Source: Roseibium marinum
GTDB lineage: Bacteria; Pseudomonadota; Alphaproteobacteria; Rhizobiales; Stappiaceae
Length of the DNA: 64,000 bases
NCBI RefSeq assembly: GCF_002906165.1
Contig: NZ_PPCN01000003.1
Coordinates: 336,077 to 400,076 of the forward strand
Direction of reading: 5' to 3'
Every line of letters begins with the position of its first letter. The first letter of the stretch is position 1. The notes under the pieces were generated by a model. The model was not told the origin of the DNA. It did not search any database and was given only the letters and a program-made list of their open reading frames with translations. The position numbers and the translations under genes were made by a program. Of the stretch, positions 1 through 9,471 are shown in pieces.

Positions 1-1707
1 GGCAAGCAGGGCGGATCGATCGACACGCTGATCGGCCGCGCCAAGGATGTCCGCCTGATCAACGTGTGGGGCTATGCGCGCCTGGTCGGCTACGACGAGC
101 AGCTCGAACTTGTTCCGGACATCCTGAAAGACGTGCAAGTCGAGGACGGCCGGATCTTCACGCTGCAGACCCGCAAGGGGCACAAATGGTCGGACGGCCA
201 CCCCTTCGGCGCCGAGGATATCCGGTATTATTTCGAGGACGTCGTCAGCAACGAGAGCCTGAACCCCTCCGGACTGCCGCCCTTCCTTCAGGTCAACGGC
301 AAGCCCCCCGTCTTCGAGGTTCTGGACGAGACCACCGTGCGCTTCACCTGGGACGATCCGAACCCGCTTTTCCTGCCGGAACTGGCCAAGGCGCGCCCGC
401 CGTTCATCTACCGTCCGGCGCATTACCTGAAGCAGTTTCACGAAAAATACGGCGACCCTGATTTCATCGCCGGCGAAGCGGAAAAGGTGAAGGCGCGCAG
501 CTGGGCGCCGCTGCACAACAAAAAAGACGACATGTACAACGCCCAGAATGTCGATATTCCCAGCCTTCAGCCCTGGGTGCGCAAGCGCGACGACAGCGAT
601 CTGCGGTTCATTCTGGAACGCAATCCCTTTTACCACCGGGTCGACACCGAGGGTCAGCAGCTTCCCTATATCGACGACGTCGTCATGACCGTTGCCGACG
701 GCAAGCTGATCCCGGCGAAGTCCCAGGCGGGCGAGAGCAATCTTCAGGCACGCAATCTCAACTTTGCCGATATCACCGTGCTCAAGAAGGGCGAAAAGCA
801 GAACGACTACACGACGGCTCTCTGGGCAAACACCAAGGGGTCGGAAATCACGATCCAGCCGAACATGACGGTCAAGGATCCGGTCTGGCGCGAGTTGCTT
901 CGGGACACCCGTTTCCGCCACGCGCTGTCGCTGGCGATCGACCGCAAGCTGCTCAACCGCGTGCTGTTCTTCGGTCTCGGCAAACCGGGCAACGATACCG
1001 TTCTGCCCGCCAGCCCGCTCTACAAGGCCGAATATACGACCAAGTGGGCGGATTACGATCCGGAACAGGCGAATGCGCTGCTGGATGAAATCGGCCTGAC
1101 GGAACGTAACGACGACGGCATCCGTCTGATGCCTGACGGACGTCCGCTGGAAATCATCGTTGAGACGGCGGGCGAGGAACAGGTGCAGGACGATGCCCTG
1201 GAACTCGTCACCGAGATGTGGAAAGAGGTCGGCGTCGAGCTGTTCGCGAAGCCGAGCCAGCGCGACAACATGCGTGAACGGTCGATTACCGGCGAGTTGG
1301 TCATGTCCGTCTGGTGGGGCTTCGAGAACGGTATCCCGACCTCCGAAATGCCGCCGGAAGACTACGCACCGGTGCATGGTGACAGGTTGAGCTGGAATGC
1401 CTGGGGTGACTATTACGAGACCGGCGGCGAGGGTGGCGAAAAGCCGGACTGGAAACCTGCCGAGCGCCTGATGGAACTGTACAATTCCTGGCTCACTTCC
1501 AGAACGCCGGAAGAGCGGACGAAGATCTGGGAGGAAATGCTGCAGATTCACGCCGACGAAACCATCCATATCGGTCTGGTTTCCAGCGTTCCCCAGCCGG
1601 TGGTGATCAAGGATATCGAGAACGTTCCGCTTGAAGGCATCTACGGCTGGGACCCGGGCGCGCATTTCGGCATTCACCGCATGGATGAGTTCTACAAGGC
1701 CGACTAA
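1..1707 (+). CDS. ABC transporter substrate-binding protein, family 5 (oligopeptide/nickel type), 5' end missing
   Basis: Periplasmic solute-binding protein of a peptide-type ABC importer. The reading frame is open from base 1, so the gene begins left of the window and the signal peptide cannot be seen. The visible part has the family 5 pattern: W-S-D-G-H-P-F near the start of the visible protein, the LxxNPxY-like stretch FILERNPFYH, and in the C-terminal half the RHALSLAIDRKLLN block followed by DYDPEQANALLDEIG. The two permeases that follow on the same strand fit one transport operon. No ATPase gene is seen downstream, so it is probably upstream or elsewhere. The substrate cannot be told from sequence; peptides, opines or glycosides are all possible in this family. 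Confidence 0.9.
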   Translation, partial: GKQGGSIDTLIGRAKDVRLINVWGYARLVGYDEQLELVPDILKDVQVEDGRIFTLQTRKGHKWSDGHPFGAEDIRYYFEDVVSNESLNPSGLPPFLQVNGKPPVFEVLDETTVRFTWDDPNPLFLPELAKARPPFIYRPAHYLKQFHEKYGDPDFIAGEAEKVKARSWAPLHNKKDDMYNAQNVDIPSLQPWVRKRDDSDLRFILERNPFYHRVDTEGQQLPYIDDVVMTVADGKLIPAKSQAGESNLQARNLNFADITVLKKGEKQNDYTTALWANTKGSEITIQPNMTVKDPVWRELLRDTRFRHALSLAIDRKLLNRVLFFGLGKPGNDTVLPASPLYKAEYTTKWADYDPEQANALLDEIGLTERNDDGIRLMPDGRPLEIIVETAGEEQVQDDALELVTEMWKEVGVELFAKPSQRDNMRERSITGELVMSVWWGFENGIPTSEMPPEDYAPVHGDRLSWNAWGDYYETGGEGGEKPDWKPAERLMELYNSWLTSRTPEERTKIWEEMLQIHADETIHIGLVSSVPQPVVIKDIENVPLEGIYGWDPGAHFGIHRMDEFYKAD

Positions 1708-1752
1708 GCCCGGAGCGCAATGAGGCAGGGTTCGCGGAATTGCATGGATATT

Positions 1753-1776
1753 AAGCGGCGGCCGGTTCCGCCGCTT
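1753..1776. other. Intergenic hairpin between binding-protein and permease genes
   Basis: A 9-bp perfect inverted repeat (AAGCGGCGG at 1753-1761, CCGCCGCTT at 1768-1776, 6-base loop) lies 45 bases after the binding-protein stop. No T-run follows on either strand, so it looks like a transcript-stabilising or attenuating hairpin that keeps binding-protein mRNA above permease mRNA, not a full terminator. The rest of the 346-base gap (1708-2053) shows no gene. Confidence 0.5.
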
Positions 1777-2053
1777 CAGCCTGAAACGTCCGCATCTTAA
1801 AACGCCTGCCGGGGAAAATCCGTACCGCGACGATTACCGTCGTTTTGGAAACGTCATACTGTCGAAACGGAATTTGACCTTTAGTGCGGGCTGCCTGAGC
1901 GGGATAAATCAGGATCAAATCGCTTTCGAATGAGGCCAGGAGAAAGCGGACAGGTTGATCGGTTGAAAAATGTTGGAGTAACCTGCGTCCGTTCGAGAAC
2001 AGGTTGTTCCGGGGACTGCCCTGCGGACAAGGTCGGGGCAGAGGGGATATTAG

Positions 2054-3079
2054 GTGCTTTATTATATTTTTCGCCGGATATTGATGATGGTCCCGACGTT
2101 GTTGGTGATCAGCCTGCTGATATTCTTCATCATCGAACTTCCCTCCGGAGATTATATTTCCAACCAGATCGCGGCGCTGAAATCCACCGGCGAACAGTCC
2201 TCCATCGCCAAGCTGGAATTCCTGCGCAGGGAGTTCTCGCTCGACAGGCCGTTTTTCGAACGCTACTTCGTGTGGGTCGGCCTGTGGCCGGGACCGCACG
2301 GTCTGGACGGCCTCATCCAGGGCAACTGGGGCTGGTCGTTCGAGTTCGACAAGCCGGTCGACCAGGTTGTCGGCCCGACGCTGCCGCTGACCGTCGTGCT
2401 CAACTTCGCCACGATCCTCTTCGTCTATGTCGTCTCCTTTCCGATCGGGATCTACTCGGCGACCCGGCAATATTCCTGGGGAGACTACGGCTTCACGTTC
2501 CTGGGATATATCGGGCTGGCGACGCCCAACTTCCTGCTGGCGCTGATACTGCTGTATCTTTTCAATCTTTGGTTCGGCCTGTCCGTCGGCGGCCTGATGG
2601 CGCCGCAATATATCGACCAGCCCTGGAGCTTCGACAAGGCGATGTCGGTGCTGGCGCATCTGATCATCCCGACCATCGTCATCGGAACGTCCGGAACCGC
2701 CGCCATGATCCGGCGCCTGCGCGCCAATCTTCTCGATGAACTGCACAAGCAGTATGTCACCACGGGCCGGGCCAAGGGCCTGAAGGAAACCCAGCTTCTG
2801 ATCAAATATCCGCTGCGGATGGCCATCAACCCGTTCATCGCCGATATCGGCAACCTGATCCCGTCGCTGGTCTCCGGCTCTGTGATCGTCTCCGTGGTGA
2901 TGAGCCTGCCGACCGTCGGTCCCGTCCTGCTGTCGGCCCTGCAGTCGCAGGATCAGTTCCTCTCCGGCTTCATCCTGCTCTTTGTCGCGGTGCTCACACT
3001 GATCGGGATGCTGATCTCCGATCTGCTGCTGGCGGTCCTCGATCCCAGGATACGTCTCGGCGGGAGGGCCTCGTCATGA
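2054..3079 (+). CDS. ABC transporter permease, DppB/OppB type
   Basis: Inner-membrane permease of a peptide-type importer (341 aa, usual length about 310-340). It starts at a GTG and opens with the typical N-terminal helix MLYYIFRRILMMVPTLLVIS. A large periplasmic loop follows, then five more hydrophobic segments. The EAA loop that contacts the ATPase is visible as the stretch around YVTTGRAKGLKETQLL (roughly residues 235-250). The stop overlaps the next permease start in an ATGA arrangement (3076-3079), so the two are translationally coupled. The leader from 1708 to 2053 is long for an operon gap and may hold its own promoter. Confidence 0.9.
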   Translation: MLYYIFRRILMMVPTLLVISLLIFFIIELPSGDYISNQIAALKSTGEQSSIAKLEFLRREFSLDRPFFERYFVWVGLWPGPHGLDGLIQGNWGWSFEFDKPVDQVVGPTLPLTVVLNFATILFVYVVSFPIGIYSATRQYSWGDYGFTFLGYIGLATPNFLLALILLYLFNLWFGLSVGGLMAPQYIDQPWSFDKAMSVLAHLIIPTIVIGTSGTAAMIRRLRANLLDELHKQYVTTGRAKGLKETQLLIKYPLRMAINPFIADIGNLIPSLVSGSVIVSVVMSLPTVGPVLLSALQSQDQFLSGFILLFVAVLTLIGMLISDLLLAVLDPRIRLGGRASS

Positions 3080-4272
3080 GCATGGACCAGAAAGACAAGA
3101 GCGCGAAAGACCAGACCCCGGCGCGGAATGTGGAACATTACGTCGATCCGGCCCCGTTCAATCCGGCCGTCACCGAGGAGATGACGGCCGCGCAGGAACG
3201 CTTCTTCCAGGCGTCCCAGTGGCAGATCATGTGGTGGAAGTTCAAGCGCCACAAGCTTGCGGTCTGGTCGGGGGTCGTCCTGATCCTGTTCTACCTCTGC
3301 GTTCCCTTCGCCGAGACGATCGCGCCCTATACGCCGAACCTGCGCGACAGCGACCACCTTTACGCGCCGCCGCAGCCGGTTCACCTCTTCCACGAGGGCC
3401 GGCTGGTCGGGCCGTTCGTCTACGGCATGACGTCGTCCCTCGACATGGAGACCCTGCAATGGGTCTTCACGGACGATACGAGCGATGTGCAGCGGATCCG
3501 CTTCTTCTGCGGCGGTGCGCCTTATGAATTCTGGGGGCTGTTCGACACCGGCTTTCACCTGTTCTGTCCGGCGGAAGGGGGAACGCTTTTCCTTCTGGGC
3601 ACCGACAGGCTCGGCCGTGACCAGTTCTCCGGTCTTGTCTACGGCGCCAGGCTGTCGCTCACGGTCGGCATCGTCGGCGTGACGATCTCGATCGTGCTCG
3701 GGCTGTTCTTCGGCGGCATCGCCGGCTATTTCGGCGGCTTCCTCGACAACATGATCCAGCGGATGATCGAAATCATCAGGTCCCTGCCGGAACTGCCCCT
3801 GTGGATGGCGCTCTCGGCGGCGCTGCCGGTCACCTGGGGTCCGGTGTGGATCTATTTCGGCCTGACGATCATTCTCGGCCTGCTCGACTGGCCGGGGCTG
3901 GCGCGCGCGGTGCGCTCCAAGCTGCTGTCCCTGCGCGAGGAGGAATACGCCAAGGCCGCGGTGCTCATGGGCGCCAAGCCCGGCCGGGTGATCACCCGCC
4001 ATCTGCTGCCCGGCTTCACCAGCCACATCATCGCTTCGGCGACCCTGTCCATCCCGGCGATGATCCTGGGCGAAACCGCGCTGTCCTACCTCAATCTCGG
4101 CCTGCGCCGTCCCGCCGTCTCCTGGGGCGTTCTCTTGAACGAGGCGCAGAACATTTCCGTGGTCACCGTCTATCCCTGGCTGATGGCGCCGGTGCTGCCG
4201 ATCATTATCGTGGTTCTGGCGTTCAATTTTCTCGGCGACGGTTTGCGCGACGCGGCGGATCCCTATAAGTGA
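3076..4272 (+). CDS. ABC transporter permease, DppC/OppC type
   Basis: Second permease of the peptide-type importer (398 aa). It is longer than a usual DppC because of a hydrophilic N-terminal tail of about 55 residues and a periplasmic insertion of about 100 residues between the first membrane helix and the conserved FLLGTDRLGRDQFSGLVYG block. The transmembrane core and EAA loop (EEEYAKAAVLMGAKPGRVI) are intact. Transporters of this long-OppC kind are common in Alphaproteobacteria; the insertion suggests a subfamily with a specialised substrate. A hairpin terminator lies directly downstream. Confidence 0.9.
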   Translation: MSMDQKDKSAKDQTPARNVEHYVDPAPFNPAVTEEMTAAQERFFQASQWQIMWWKFKRHKLAVWSGVVLILFYLCVPFAETIAPYTPNLRDSDHLYAPPQPVHLFHEGRLVGPFVYGMTSSLDMETLQWVFTDDTSDVQRIRFFCGGAPYEFWGLFDTGFHLFCPAEGGTLFLLGTDRLGRDQFSGLVYGARLSLTVGIVGVTISIVLGLFFGGIAGYFGGFLDNMIQRMIEIIRSLPELPLWMALSAALPVTWGPVWIYFGLTIILGLLDWPGLARAVRSKLLSLREEEYAKAAVLMGAKPGRVITRHLLPGFTSHIIASATLSIPAMILGETALSYLNLGLRRPAVSWGVLLNEAQNISVVTVYPWLMAPVLPIIIVVLAFNFLGDGLRDAADPYK

Positions 4273-4295
4273 TGCACTGAAAATCCATTCGTTCC

Positions 4296-4318
4296 GGCGG
4301 GCTTTGCGGCCCGCCTTT
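4296..4318 (+). terminator. Rho-independent terminator after the peptide ABC operon
   Basis: GGCGGGC (4296-4302) pairs with GCCCGCC (4309-4315) around a 6-base loop and is followed by TTT. The T-run is short, so termination may be partial. It sits 23 bases after the permease stop and just ahead of the methyltransferase. Confidence 0.55.
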
Positions 4319-4334
4319 GCCGTCAGGAAACACC

Positions 4335-4928
4335 ATGTCGAAAAACGCCACCACCGCCGAAGGCTGGGATGAGGAATACGAAGCCGGGCGCTGGGCCTTC
4401 CTGCGCTCGCTGCCCGAAAGTGGCCGCTACGGCATCATCGGCATGTGGCTCTCTCTGACCGGCGCCATGGACGAGGTTCTCGACATCGGCTGCGGCGAGG
4501 GGCTGTTGTACGAGCGCCTGCAGCCGATGGGCATCAAGCGCTATGTCGGCATGGATCTCTCCCCTGCCTCGCTCGAAATCGCCAACGTCGATCCAGCCAT
4601 CGCGAGCTTGCGCGCCGGCGACATGCACACGTTCGAGCCAAAAGAAGGCGAAACCTTCTCGGCAATCGTCTTCAACGAGGTCCTGCATTTCGCCGAGGAC
4701 CCGGCCGCCCTCGTCGCCCGCTATCGTCCTTTCCTGAAACCCGACGGCGTCATTGCCCTGTCCATGTACTCCCCCAAACGCCCCGAATCGGGCGCCAACC
4801 GCCTGATCGACGCCCTGTGGCAGGCAACCGACGACGCGGCGAAGTGGGACGTGCTCGACGACTACCGTCTGGTATCGGACAAGAAGGGCGTGACGTGGCG
4901 GATGCGGCTGGTCAAGCCGGTGGCGTGA
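4335..4928 (+). CDS. Class I SAM-dependent methyltransferase
   Basis: Soluble methyltransferase of 197 aa. The SAM-binding motif I is VLDIGCGEG (about residue 50), followed by the acidic end of strand 2 (YVGMDLSPASLEIA) and motif IV FSAIVFNEVLHF. I chose the ATG at 4335 because CAGGAAA lies 5 bases upstream; a TTG at 4317 in the same frame lies inside the terminator hairpin tail and is unlikely. The family includes small-molecule and quinone methyltransferases; the substrate is not predictable. It is probably co-transcribed by readthrough, or has its own promoter. Confidence 0.8.
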   Translation: MSKNATTAEGWDEEYEAGRWAFLRSLPESGRYGIIGMWLSLTGAMDEVLDIGCGEGLLYERLQPMGIKRYVGMDLSPASLEIANVDPAIASLRAGDMHTFEPKEGETFSAIVFNEVLHFAEDPAALVARYRPFLKPDGVIALSMYSPKRPESGANRLIDALWQATDDAAKWDVLDDYRLVSDKKGVTWRMRLVKPVA

Positions 4929-4947
4929 GGGGCAGCACTGCTTTTAA

Positions 4948-4985
4948 GGCCTGTCCGGCGCGCACCGCCGCACAGGCCCAATTTC
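4948..4985. terminator. Bidirectional hairpin between convergent genes
   Basis: GGCCTGT (4948-4954) pairs with ACAGGCC (4972-4978), with an inner GGCG/CGCC pairing. TTTTAA precedes it and CAATTT follows, so it can act weakly on both strands between the methyltransferase (rightward) and glutamine synthetase III (leftward). Confidence 0.45.
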
Positions 4986-4998
4986 CGTTTCTCAAGTC

Positions 4999-7179
4999 CT
5001 ACTTGATAAACAGCATTTCCTGATAGGTCGGCAGCGGCCACAGGTCGTCGGCCACCAGTTCTTCCAGCGCGTCCACGTAGCCGCGGACTTCCAGCATTTT
5101 CGGCAGCACCGTCTCCTTGATCATGAAGCAGTGGGCGGCGACGTTCTGTGCGTCGTGCTCGCTGGCCTTCAGGGCGACCAGCTCCGCGACGGAATCCTGA
5201 AGCTTCTTGATGAGGCCGGTCACCTTGGTAAGGGTGTCATGGTCCGCCTCGATGCCCAATGCCTTCAGGTTGACGAGGCTTGCCGCGAGTTCGCCCTGGT
5301 AGCGCACCGCCGCCGGGAAGATCATCGTCCTGGCCATTTCCACGACCAGGTTGGATTCGACGTTCACGCTGGCGATATATTGCTCGGAATAGACCTCGTA
5401 GCGCGAGTCCAGTTCGCGTTCCGACAGGACGCCGTATTTGGCGAACAGATCGGTGTAGGTCTGTTCCTTGATGACACCGAGGGCATCCGGCGTCGCGACA
5501 AGATTGGGAAGGCCGCGCTTTGCCGCCTCGACCTGCCATTCAGCGGCATAGCCGTCGCCGTTGAAGACAACGCTCGAACAGTCCTGCCAGACGGTCTTCA
5601 CGTAGGCCGCAACGGCCGCGCCGAGCTTCTCCTGCGTACTGGTATCGGACGCCTCCAGTGCCGTTGCCGCTTCATCGAGCGCTTCCGCCATGATGGTGTT
5701 CATGGCGACCATCGGCCCGGCGATGGACTGGTTGGAACCGACGGCACGGAATTCGAACCGGTTGCCGGTAAAGGCCATCGGGCTGGTGCGGTTGCGGTCG
5801 CCGGAATCCTTCGGGATCTGCGGCAGCACATCGACACCGATGTTGAGCGGCGTTTTCCTGGAGGTCACCGGGCTGCCGTTGACGATGGATTCCATCACCT
5901 GGTTGAGCTCGGTGCCAAGGAACACGGAGAGGATGGCGGGCGGGGCCTCGTTGGCCCCCAGGCGGTGATCGTTCGAGGCGGAGGCGACGACGTTGCGCAG
6001 CAGCTTGGCGTGTTTGTAGACCGCCGAGATCATCGCGGCGCAGAAGACGAGAAACTGTGCGTTTTCCGCCGGTGTATCGCCGGGATCGAACAGATTACCC
6101 GCCTTCGGAGACCCCATCGAAAAGTTCACATGCTTGCCGCTGCCGTTGACACCGGCGAAGGGCTTCTCGTGCAGCAGGCACGTCATGCCGTATTTCTGGG
6201 CCACCTTCTTCAAGGTGGTCATGACCAGTTGCTGGTGATCCGTCGCGACATTCGCCATTTCATAGACCGGGGCGAGTTCGAACTGACCGGGGGCCACCTC
6301 GTTGTGCCGGGTCTTGGCCGGAATGCCGAGCTTGAAGCATTCGCGCTCGACTTCGAACATGAAGGCCTGCACACGTTCCGGGATGGCGCCGAAATAATGG
6401 TCGTCAAACTCCTGACCCTTCGGCGGTGGCGACCCGAAAAGGGTTCTGCCGGCAGCCAGCAGATCCGGGCGCGCGTAGAAGAAATGATTGTCGACCAGAA
6501 AATACTCCTGCTCGGCGCCGGCCGAGGAAGAGACAAACGGGCCATTGGTGCCGAAGAACTTCAGGACCCGCTGCGCATGTTTGTTGAGCGCCTGCATCGA
6601 CCTGAGGACCGGCGTCTTCTTGTCGAGCGCTTCTCCGGTCCAGGAAACGAATGCCGTCGGAATGCACAGCGTCGTCCCGTTGGGGTTCTCGATGATATAG
6701 GCAGCGCTCGTCACGTCCCAGATCGTGTAGCCGCGCGCCTCGAAGGTCTGGCGGATGCCGCCATTGGGAAAGGAGGACCCGTCGGGCTCCCCCTGTATCA
6801 GCGCCTTGCCCGCGAAGGTGCCGATGGTTCCGCCGTTGCTGTCGGGATCGAAGAAGGAATCGTGCTTTTCGGCGGTCAGGCCCGTGAGCGGATAAAAGAC
6901 GTGCGCGTAATGGGTCACGCCCTTCGAGATCGCCCAGGTCTTCATCGCCTCGGCGACGGCATCGGCCGTGTCGATGTCCAGGGGCTCACCCGATGTGATG
7001 GTGTTTTTCAGCGACTTGAAAATCGCCTTGGGAAGGCGCTGCTCCATCTCGTTCAGGCTGAAAACATTCTGGCCCCAGACGCTGCTGGTCGGGCTGGAAG
7101 CAAAATCGAAACCCGATTCAACCGGCGGTGTCGATGTGATCGTTGAAATTGCGCTTAGACGCGCTGCGTTTCCGCTCAT
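4999..7179 (-). CDS. glnN: Glutamine synthetase type III
   Basis: ATP-dependent glutamate-ammonia ligase of the large GSIII class (726 aa; the class is normally about 700-730 aa, against about 470 for GSI). Seen directly: the N-terminal GSIII region with [18 protein letters not shown], the [13 protein letters not shown] stretch, the catalytic-domain blocks [25 protein letters not shown] and [14 protein letters not shown], and a C-terminal helical tail that GSI lacks. The start ATG at 7179 has GGGGG 7 bases upstream. A sigma-54 promoter lies about 40 bases upstream of the start, implying induction under nitrogen limitation through RpoN and probably NtrC. It would be a secondary ammonia-assimilation enzyme. 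Confidence 0.95.
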   Translation of the reverse strand: MSGNAARLSAISTITSTPPVESGFDFASSPTSSVWGQNVFSLNEMEQRLPKAIFKSLKNTITSGEPLDIDTADAVAEAMKTWAISKGVTHYAHVFYPLTGLTAEKHDSFFDPDSNGGTIGTFAGKALIQGEPDGSSFPNGGIRQTFEARGYTIWDVTSAAYIIENPNGTTLCIPTAFVSWTGEALDKKTPVLRSMQALNKHAQRVLKFFGTNGPFVSSSAGAEQEYFLVDNHFFYARPDLLAAGRTLFGSPPPKGQEFDDHYFGAIPERVQAFMFEVERECFKLGIPAKTRHNEVAPGQFELAPVYEMANVATDHQQLVMTTLKKVAQKYGMTCLLHEKPFAGVNGSGKHVNFSMGSPKAGNLFDPGDTPAENAQFLVFCAAMISAVYKHAKLLRNVVASASNDHRLGANEAPPAILSVFLGTELNQVMESIVNGSPVTSRKTPLNIGVDVLPQIPKDSGDRNRTSPMAFTGNRFEFRAVGSNQSIAGPMVAMNTIMAEALDEAATALEASDTSTQEKLGAAVAAYVKTVWQDCSSVVFNGDGYAAEWQVEAAKRGLPNLVATPDALGVIKEQTYTDLFAKYGVLSERELDSRYEVYSEQYIASVNVESNLVVEMARTMIFPAAVRYQGELAASLVNLKALGIEADHDTLTKVTGLIKKLQDSVAELVALKASEHDAQNVAAHCFMIKETVLPKMLEVRGYVDALEELVADDLWPLPTYQEMLFIK

Positions 7180-7219
7180 GTTAATCCCCCAATGCGGTCC
7201 TTTGACCTCGGGAGTAATC

Positions 7220-7234
7220 GCAAGTTTCGTGCCA
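7220..7234 (-). promoter_or_regulatory. Sigma-54 (-24/-12) promoter of glutamine synthetase III
   Basis: Read on the minus strand the bases are TGGCACGAAACTTGC, an exact match to the RpoN consensus TGGCAC-N5-TTGC with the required GG and GC 10 bases apart. Transcription would begin near 7208, about 30 bases before the start codon. No clear NtrC dyad was found upstream by eye. Confidence 0.8.
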
Positions 7235-7365
7235 CGTTATTGCGGACAAACCTCCGGTTTTTCGGGCCAACGACAGGCAAGCCGCCTAAAGAATGGACGA
7301 TGGGACAAGGCTTTGCCCTCCGCGCAGGCAGGTGCGAAGGCAACAGGCGGAAATCGGACTTGGCA

Positions 7366-7525
7366 CTTGCTCCCGTCTCCCCCCTTGAGGAGGAGATGTC
7401 TCCGACAGGAAACAGAGGGGCAGCCTCTCGGAATGAAACGGCTTTTCCGAATTCGCGGGACCGCTTCACCCCCCCTCTGTCCGTTTCACGGACATCTCCC
7501 CCTCAAGGGGGGAGAGGGGAGCAAG
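7366..7525. repeat. Large intergenic palindromic element
   Basis: Two arms of about 58 bases (7366-7423 and 7468-7525) are near-perfect reverse complements, both carrying CTCTG...GACATCTC and CCTCAAGGGGGGAGA-like blocks around a 44-base centre. This is the form of the dispersed intergenic palindromes common in alphaproteobacterial genomes. It fills most of the 544-base gap upstream of the glutamine synthetase promoter; the remainder (7526-7723) has no gene I can support. Confidence 0.75.
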
Positions 7526-7723
7526 CGGGTATGGCTTTTGGAGCCGGAAGGCCTGGTGACTGCGAAAACGCATTGATTCCCAGCGCCTTATAATTGGTCG
7601 GCAGGGCTAAATCGGAGGCCAGTGGCCAGACCTCGGGCCGATAACGGCCGGCTCGAATGGGAATAATCGAGCCGACCGGAACACGTCAGCTTACGCAAAC
7701 AAAAGCCCTGCCTCTCGTTCGCC

Positions 7724-8011
7724 TCAGCCCGGCAGCATGACGATCGTCGACTTGCCGCCCTTGTTGCGCAAGGCGTGCGTGGCGGCGAGCTCCGGGTCTT
7801 CCCGCCAGGCCCTGGCCGATTCCAGGTCGGGAAAGGACAGGAGGGCGGCGATGTCGGGCGTTTCGCCGGCAGCTTCCAGAACCAGCGGTTCCGGATCGAC
7901 GGCAATCAGGCTGCCGCCGTGTTTGGCAAGCGCTTCTGCCGCCTTGTCGCGATAGATGCTGAGCGTTTCCCTGTCGGTAATCGTGATCAGCGCGAGGGCT
8001 TGAACTGTCAT
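7724..8011 (-). CDS. DUF1330 family protein
   Basis: Small ferredoxin-like-fold protein (95 aa). The DUF1330 pattern is visible: LITITDRETLSIYRDKA, then KHGGSLIAVD and FPDLESARAWREDPE. AAGGAGA lies 5 bases before the ATG. It diverges from the LysR gene at 8100 with an 88-base gap, so it may be that regulator's target. No enzymatic function is established for the family. Confidence 0.8.
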   Translation of the reverse strand: MTVQALALITITDRETLSIYRDKAAEALAKHGGSLIAVDPEPLVLEAAGETPDIAALLSFPDLESARAWREDPELAATHALRNKGGKSTIVMLPG

Positions 8012-8099
8012 GTCGGTCTCCTTTTGAAATGACGTCCGCAGGCTACATCAGACGGGCCTTGCGAAAAATTCTTCAAATTCGGAAGGAAGATGTGCAAAT

Positions 8100-8999
8100 A
8101 TGCACAGCATGGATAACTGGGATGACCTGAAATTCGTGCTCGCGGTCTCCAAGGCGGGCAGTCTGGTGAAAGCGGCGCGGGGATTGGGAGTGACCCATTC
8201 CACCGTTTCCCGGCGCTTGTCGGCCTTTGAAAGACGCATGGGCACCCGGCTGTTCGACCGCCTCCCGGAAGGCTTCACGCCGACGGCCGCCGGAGAAGAG
8301 GCGATTACCGCCGCAAGGCGCATGGAAGCGGAGATCCTGGCGCTCGACACCCGCATCACCGCGCAGGATACCGAGCTTGAGGGCGTCCTGCGGGTCACAG
8401 CCGCCCAGCTCCTGTTCCAGGTGCAGCTCGCGGATATCATGAAGCAGTTTGCCGAACGCCATCCGCGCATCGAGCTGGAGATGATCGCGGCGAACGAGGT
8501 GCTGAGCCTTCACCGGCGCGAGGCCGATGTCGCCGTGCGCGTGACCAACAATCCGGACGCCAACCTCTTCGGCCGTCTGGCGACGGGGCAGCGCCGGGGA
8601 TTTTACATGTCCCGCGACTTCGCGCGCAGATTCAGCGACACGCTGGGTGTCAGCCACGACCCGGCGCCGCTTGCCTGTGTCGCCTTCAAATGGTGGGGGC
8701 GGGGAGTTCCCAAGGATATCGCTGCCCGCTATCCGGGCGCTTATGTTTCCCTGGTCACGGACGACATGATCGCTCACTGCGCGGCGGTGAAGGCGGGCAT
8801 GGGCATCGGGCGGCTGCCGTGTTTTCTCGGCGACCCGGACCCCGGCCTCATCCGCTTGCCCGGCCTCGAACCGGCGCCCTATTTCGACATCTGGATCCTG
8901 ACCCATCCGGACCTGAAAAACGTTTCCAGGATACGCACCTTCCTGCGGTTTGCCGCGGACGCCTTCAAGGAAAAGAGCGCCCTCTACATGGGGGACTGA
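8100..8999 (+). CDS. LysR family transcriptional regulator
   Basis: DNA-binding regulator of 299 aa with an N-terminal winged helix (LKFVLAVSKAGSLVKAARGL, then VTHSTVSRRLSAFERRMG) and a C-terminal effector-binding domain of the type seen in the CrgA/DsdC-like branch. GGAAGGAAG lies upstream of the ATG at 8100; the ATG at 8109 (MDNWDDLKF) is an equally plausible start from homology. Divergent to the DUF1330 gene, which it may control. Confidence 0.88.
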   Translation: MHSMDNWDDLKFVLAVSKAGSLVKAARGLGVTHSTVSRRLSAFERRMGTRLFDRLPEGFTPTAAGEEAITAARRMEAEILALDTRITAQDTELEGVLRVTAAQLLFQVQLADIMKQFAERHPRIELEMIAANEVLSLHRREADVAVRVTNNPDANLFGRLATGQRRGFYMSRDFARRFSDTLGVSHDPAPLACVAFKWWGRGVPKDIAARYPGAYVSLVTDDMIAHCAAVKAGMGIGRLPCFLGDPDPGLIRLPGLEPAPYFDIWILTHPDLKNVSRIRTFLRFAADAFKEKSALYMGD

Positions 9000-9017
9000 C
9001 CCTCAGCACGGCGACCG

Positions 9018-9470
9018 TCAGATCCAGCGGCGCACCCGGCCCAGATAGTCGCGATAGGACGCGCCGAAGCGTTCGCCGAGCCGTTCCTCTTCGGGCTTGA
9101 TCTGGAACTCGGTCATGTACCAGACGAAGCCCGGCACGATGATCAGCGCCGTCAGCGTTCCGAGCCACAGGGTCACCGCCAGCAGCAGCGCCAGGATGCC
9201 GAGATACATCGGATTGCGGGAGAACCGGTAAACGCCGTCGGTCACCAGTACGCTCGCGGTGTCCGGCGCCATCGGATTTGTCGTCGTCTTCCGCCGCCGG
9301 AAGGCCAGGATGGCCTGAATGCCGGGAACGAGCCCGGCGAGGACCAGCAGCACCGCGAACAGCCGTCTGCCGGGAAAGGCGATGCTCAGATGCGGCATCA
9401 GCCAGGCGCCCACCCACAGCAGGAGCGCTGCGAGCAGAAAGACGATGGCAGGCGGGACTTTCAATTCCAT
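9018..9470 (-). CDS. Isoprenylcysteine carboxyl methyltransferase-like membrane protein
   Basis: Integral membrane protein (150 aa) with about four hydrophobic segments and the signature of the ICMT/PEMT superfamily in its C-terminal half: YRFSRNPMYLG, then a long helix, then EERLGERFGASYRDYLGRVRRW. Bacterial members methylate unknown, usually lipid-like, substrates. The ATG follows the stop of the nitrile hydratase accessory gene by a single base, so it is the last gene of that operon, an uncommon neighbour for nitrile hydratase. It ends 18 bases from the convergent LysR gene. Confidence 0.85.
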   Translation of the reverse strand: MELKVPPAIVFLLAALLLWVGAWLMPHLSIAFPGRRLFAVLLVLAGLVPGIQAILAFRRRKTTTNPMAPDTASVLVTDGVYRFSRNPMYLGILALLLAVTLWLGTLTALIIVPGFVWYMTEFQIKPEEERLGERFGASYRDYLGRVRRWI

Positions 9471-9471
9471 C

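Noticed and set aside
5131..7146. Long open frame of 671 codons on the plus strand
   Set aside because: It lies entirely antisense to glutamine synthetase III, has shadow-like composition (Arg/Gly/Asp/His rich) and no ribosome site.
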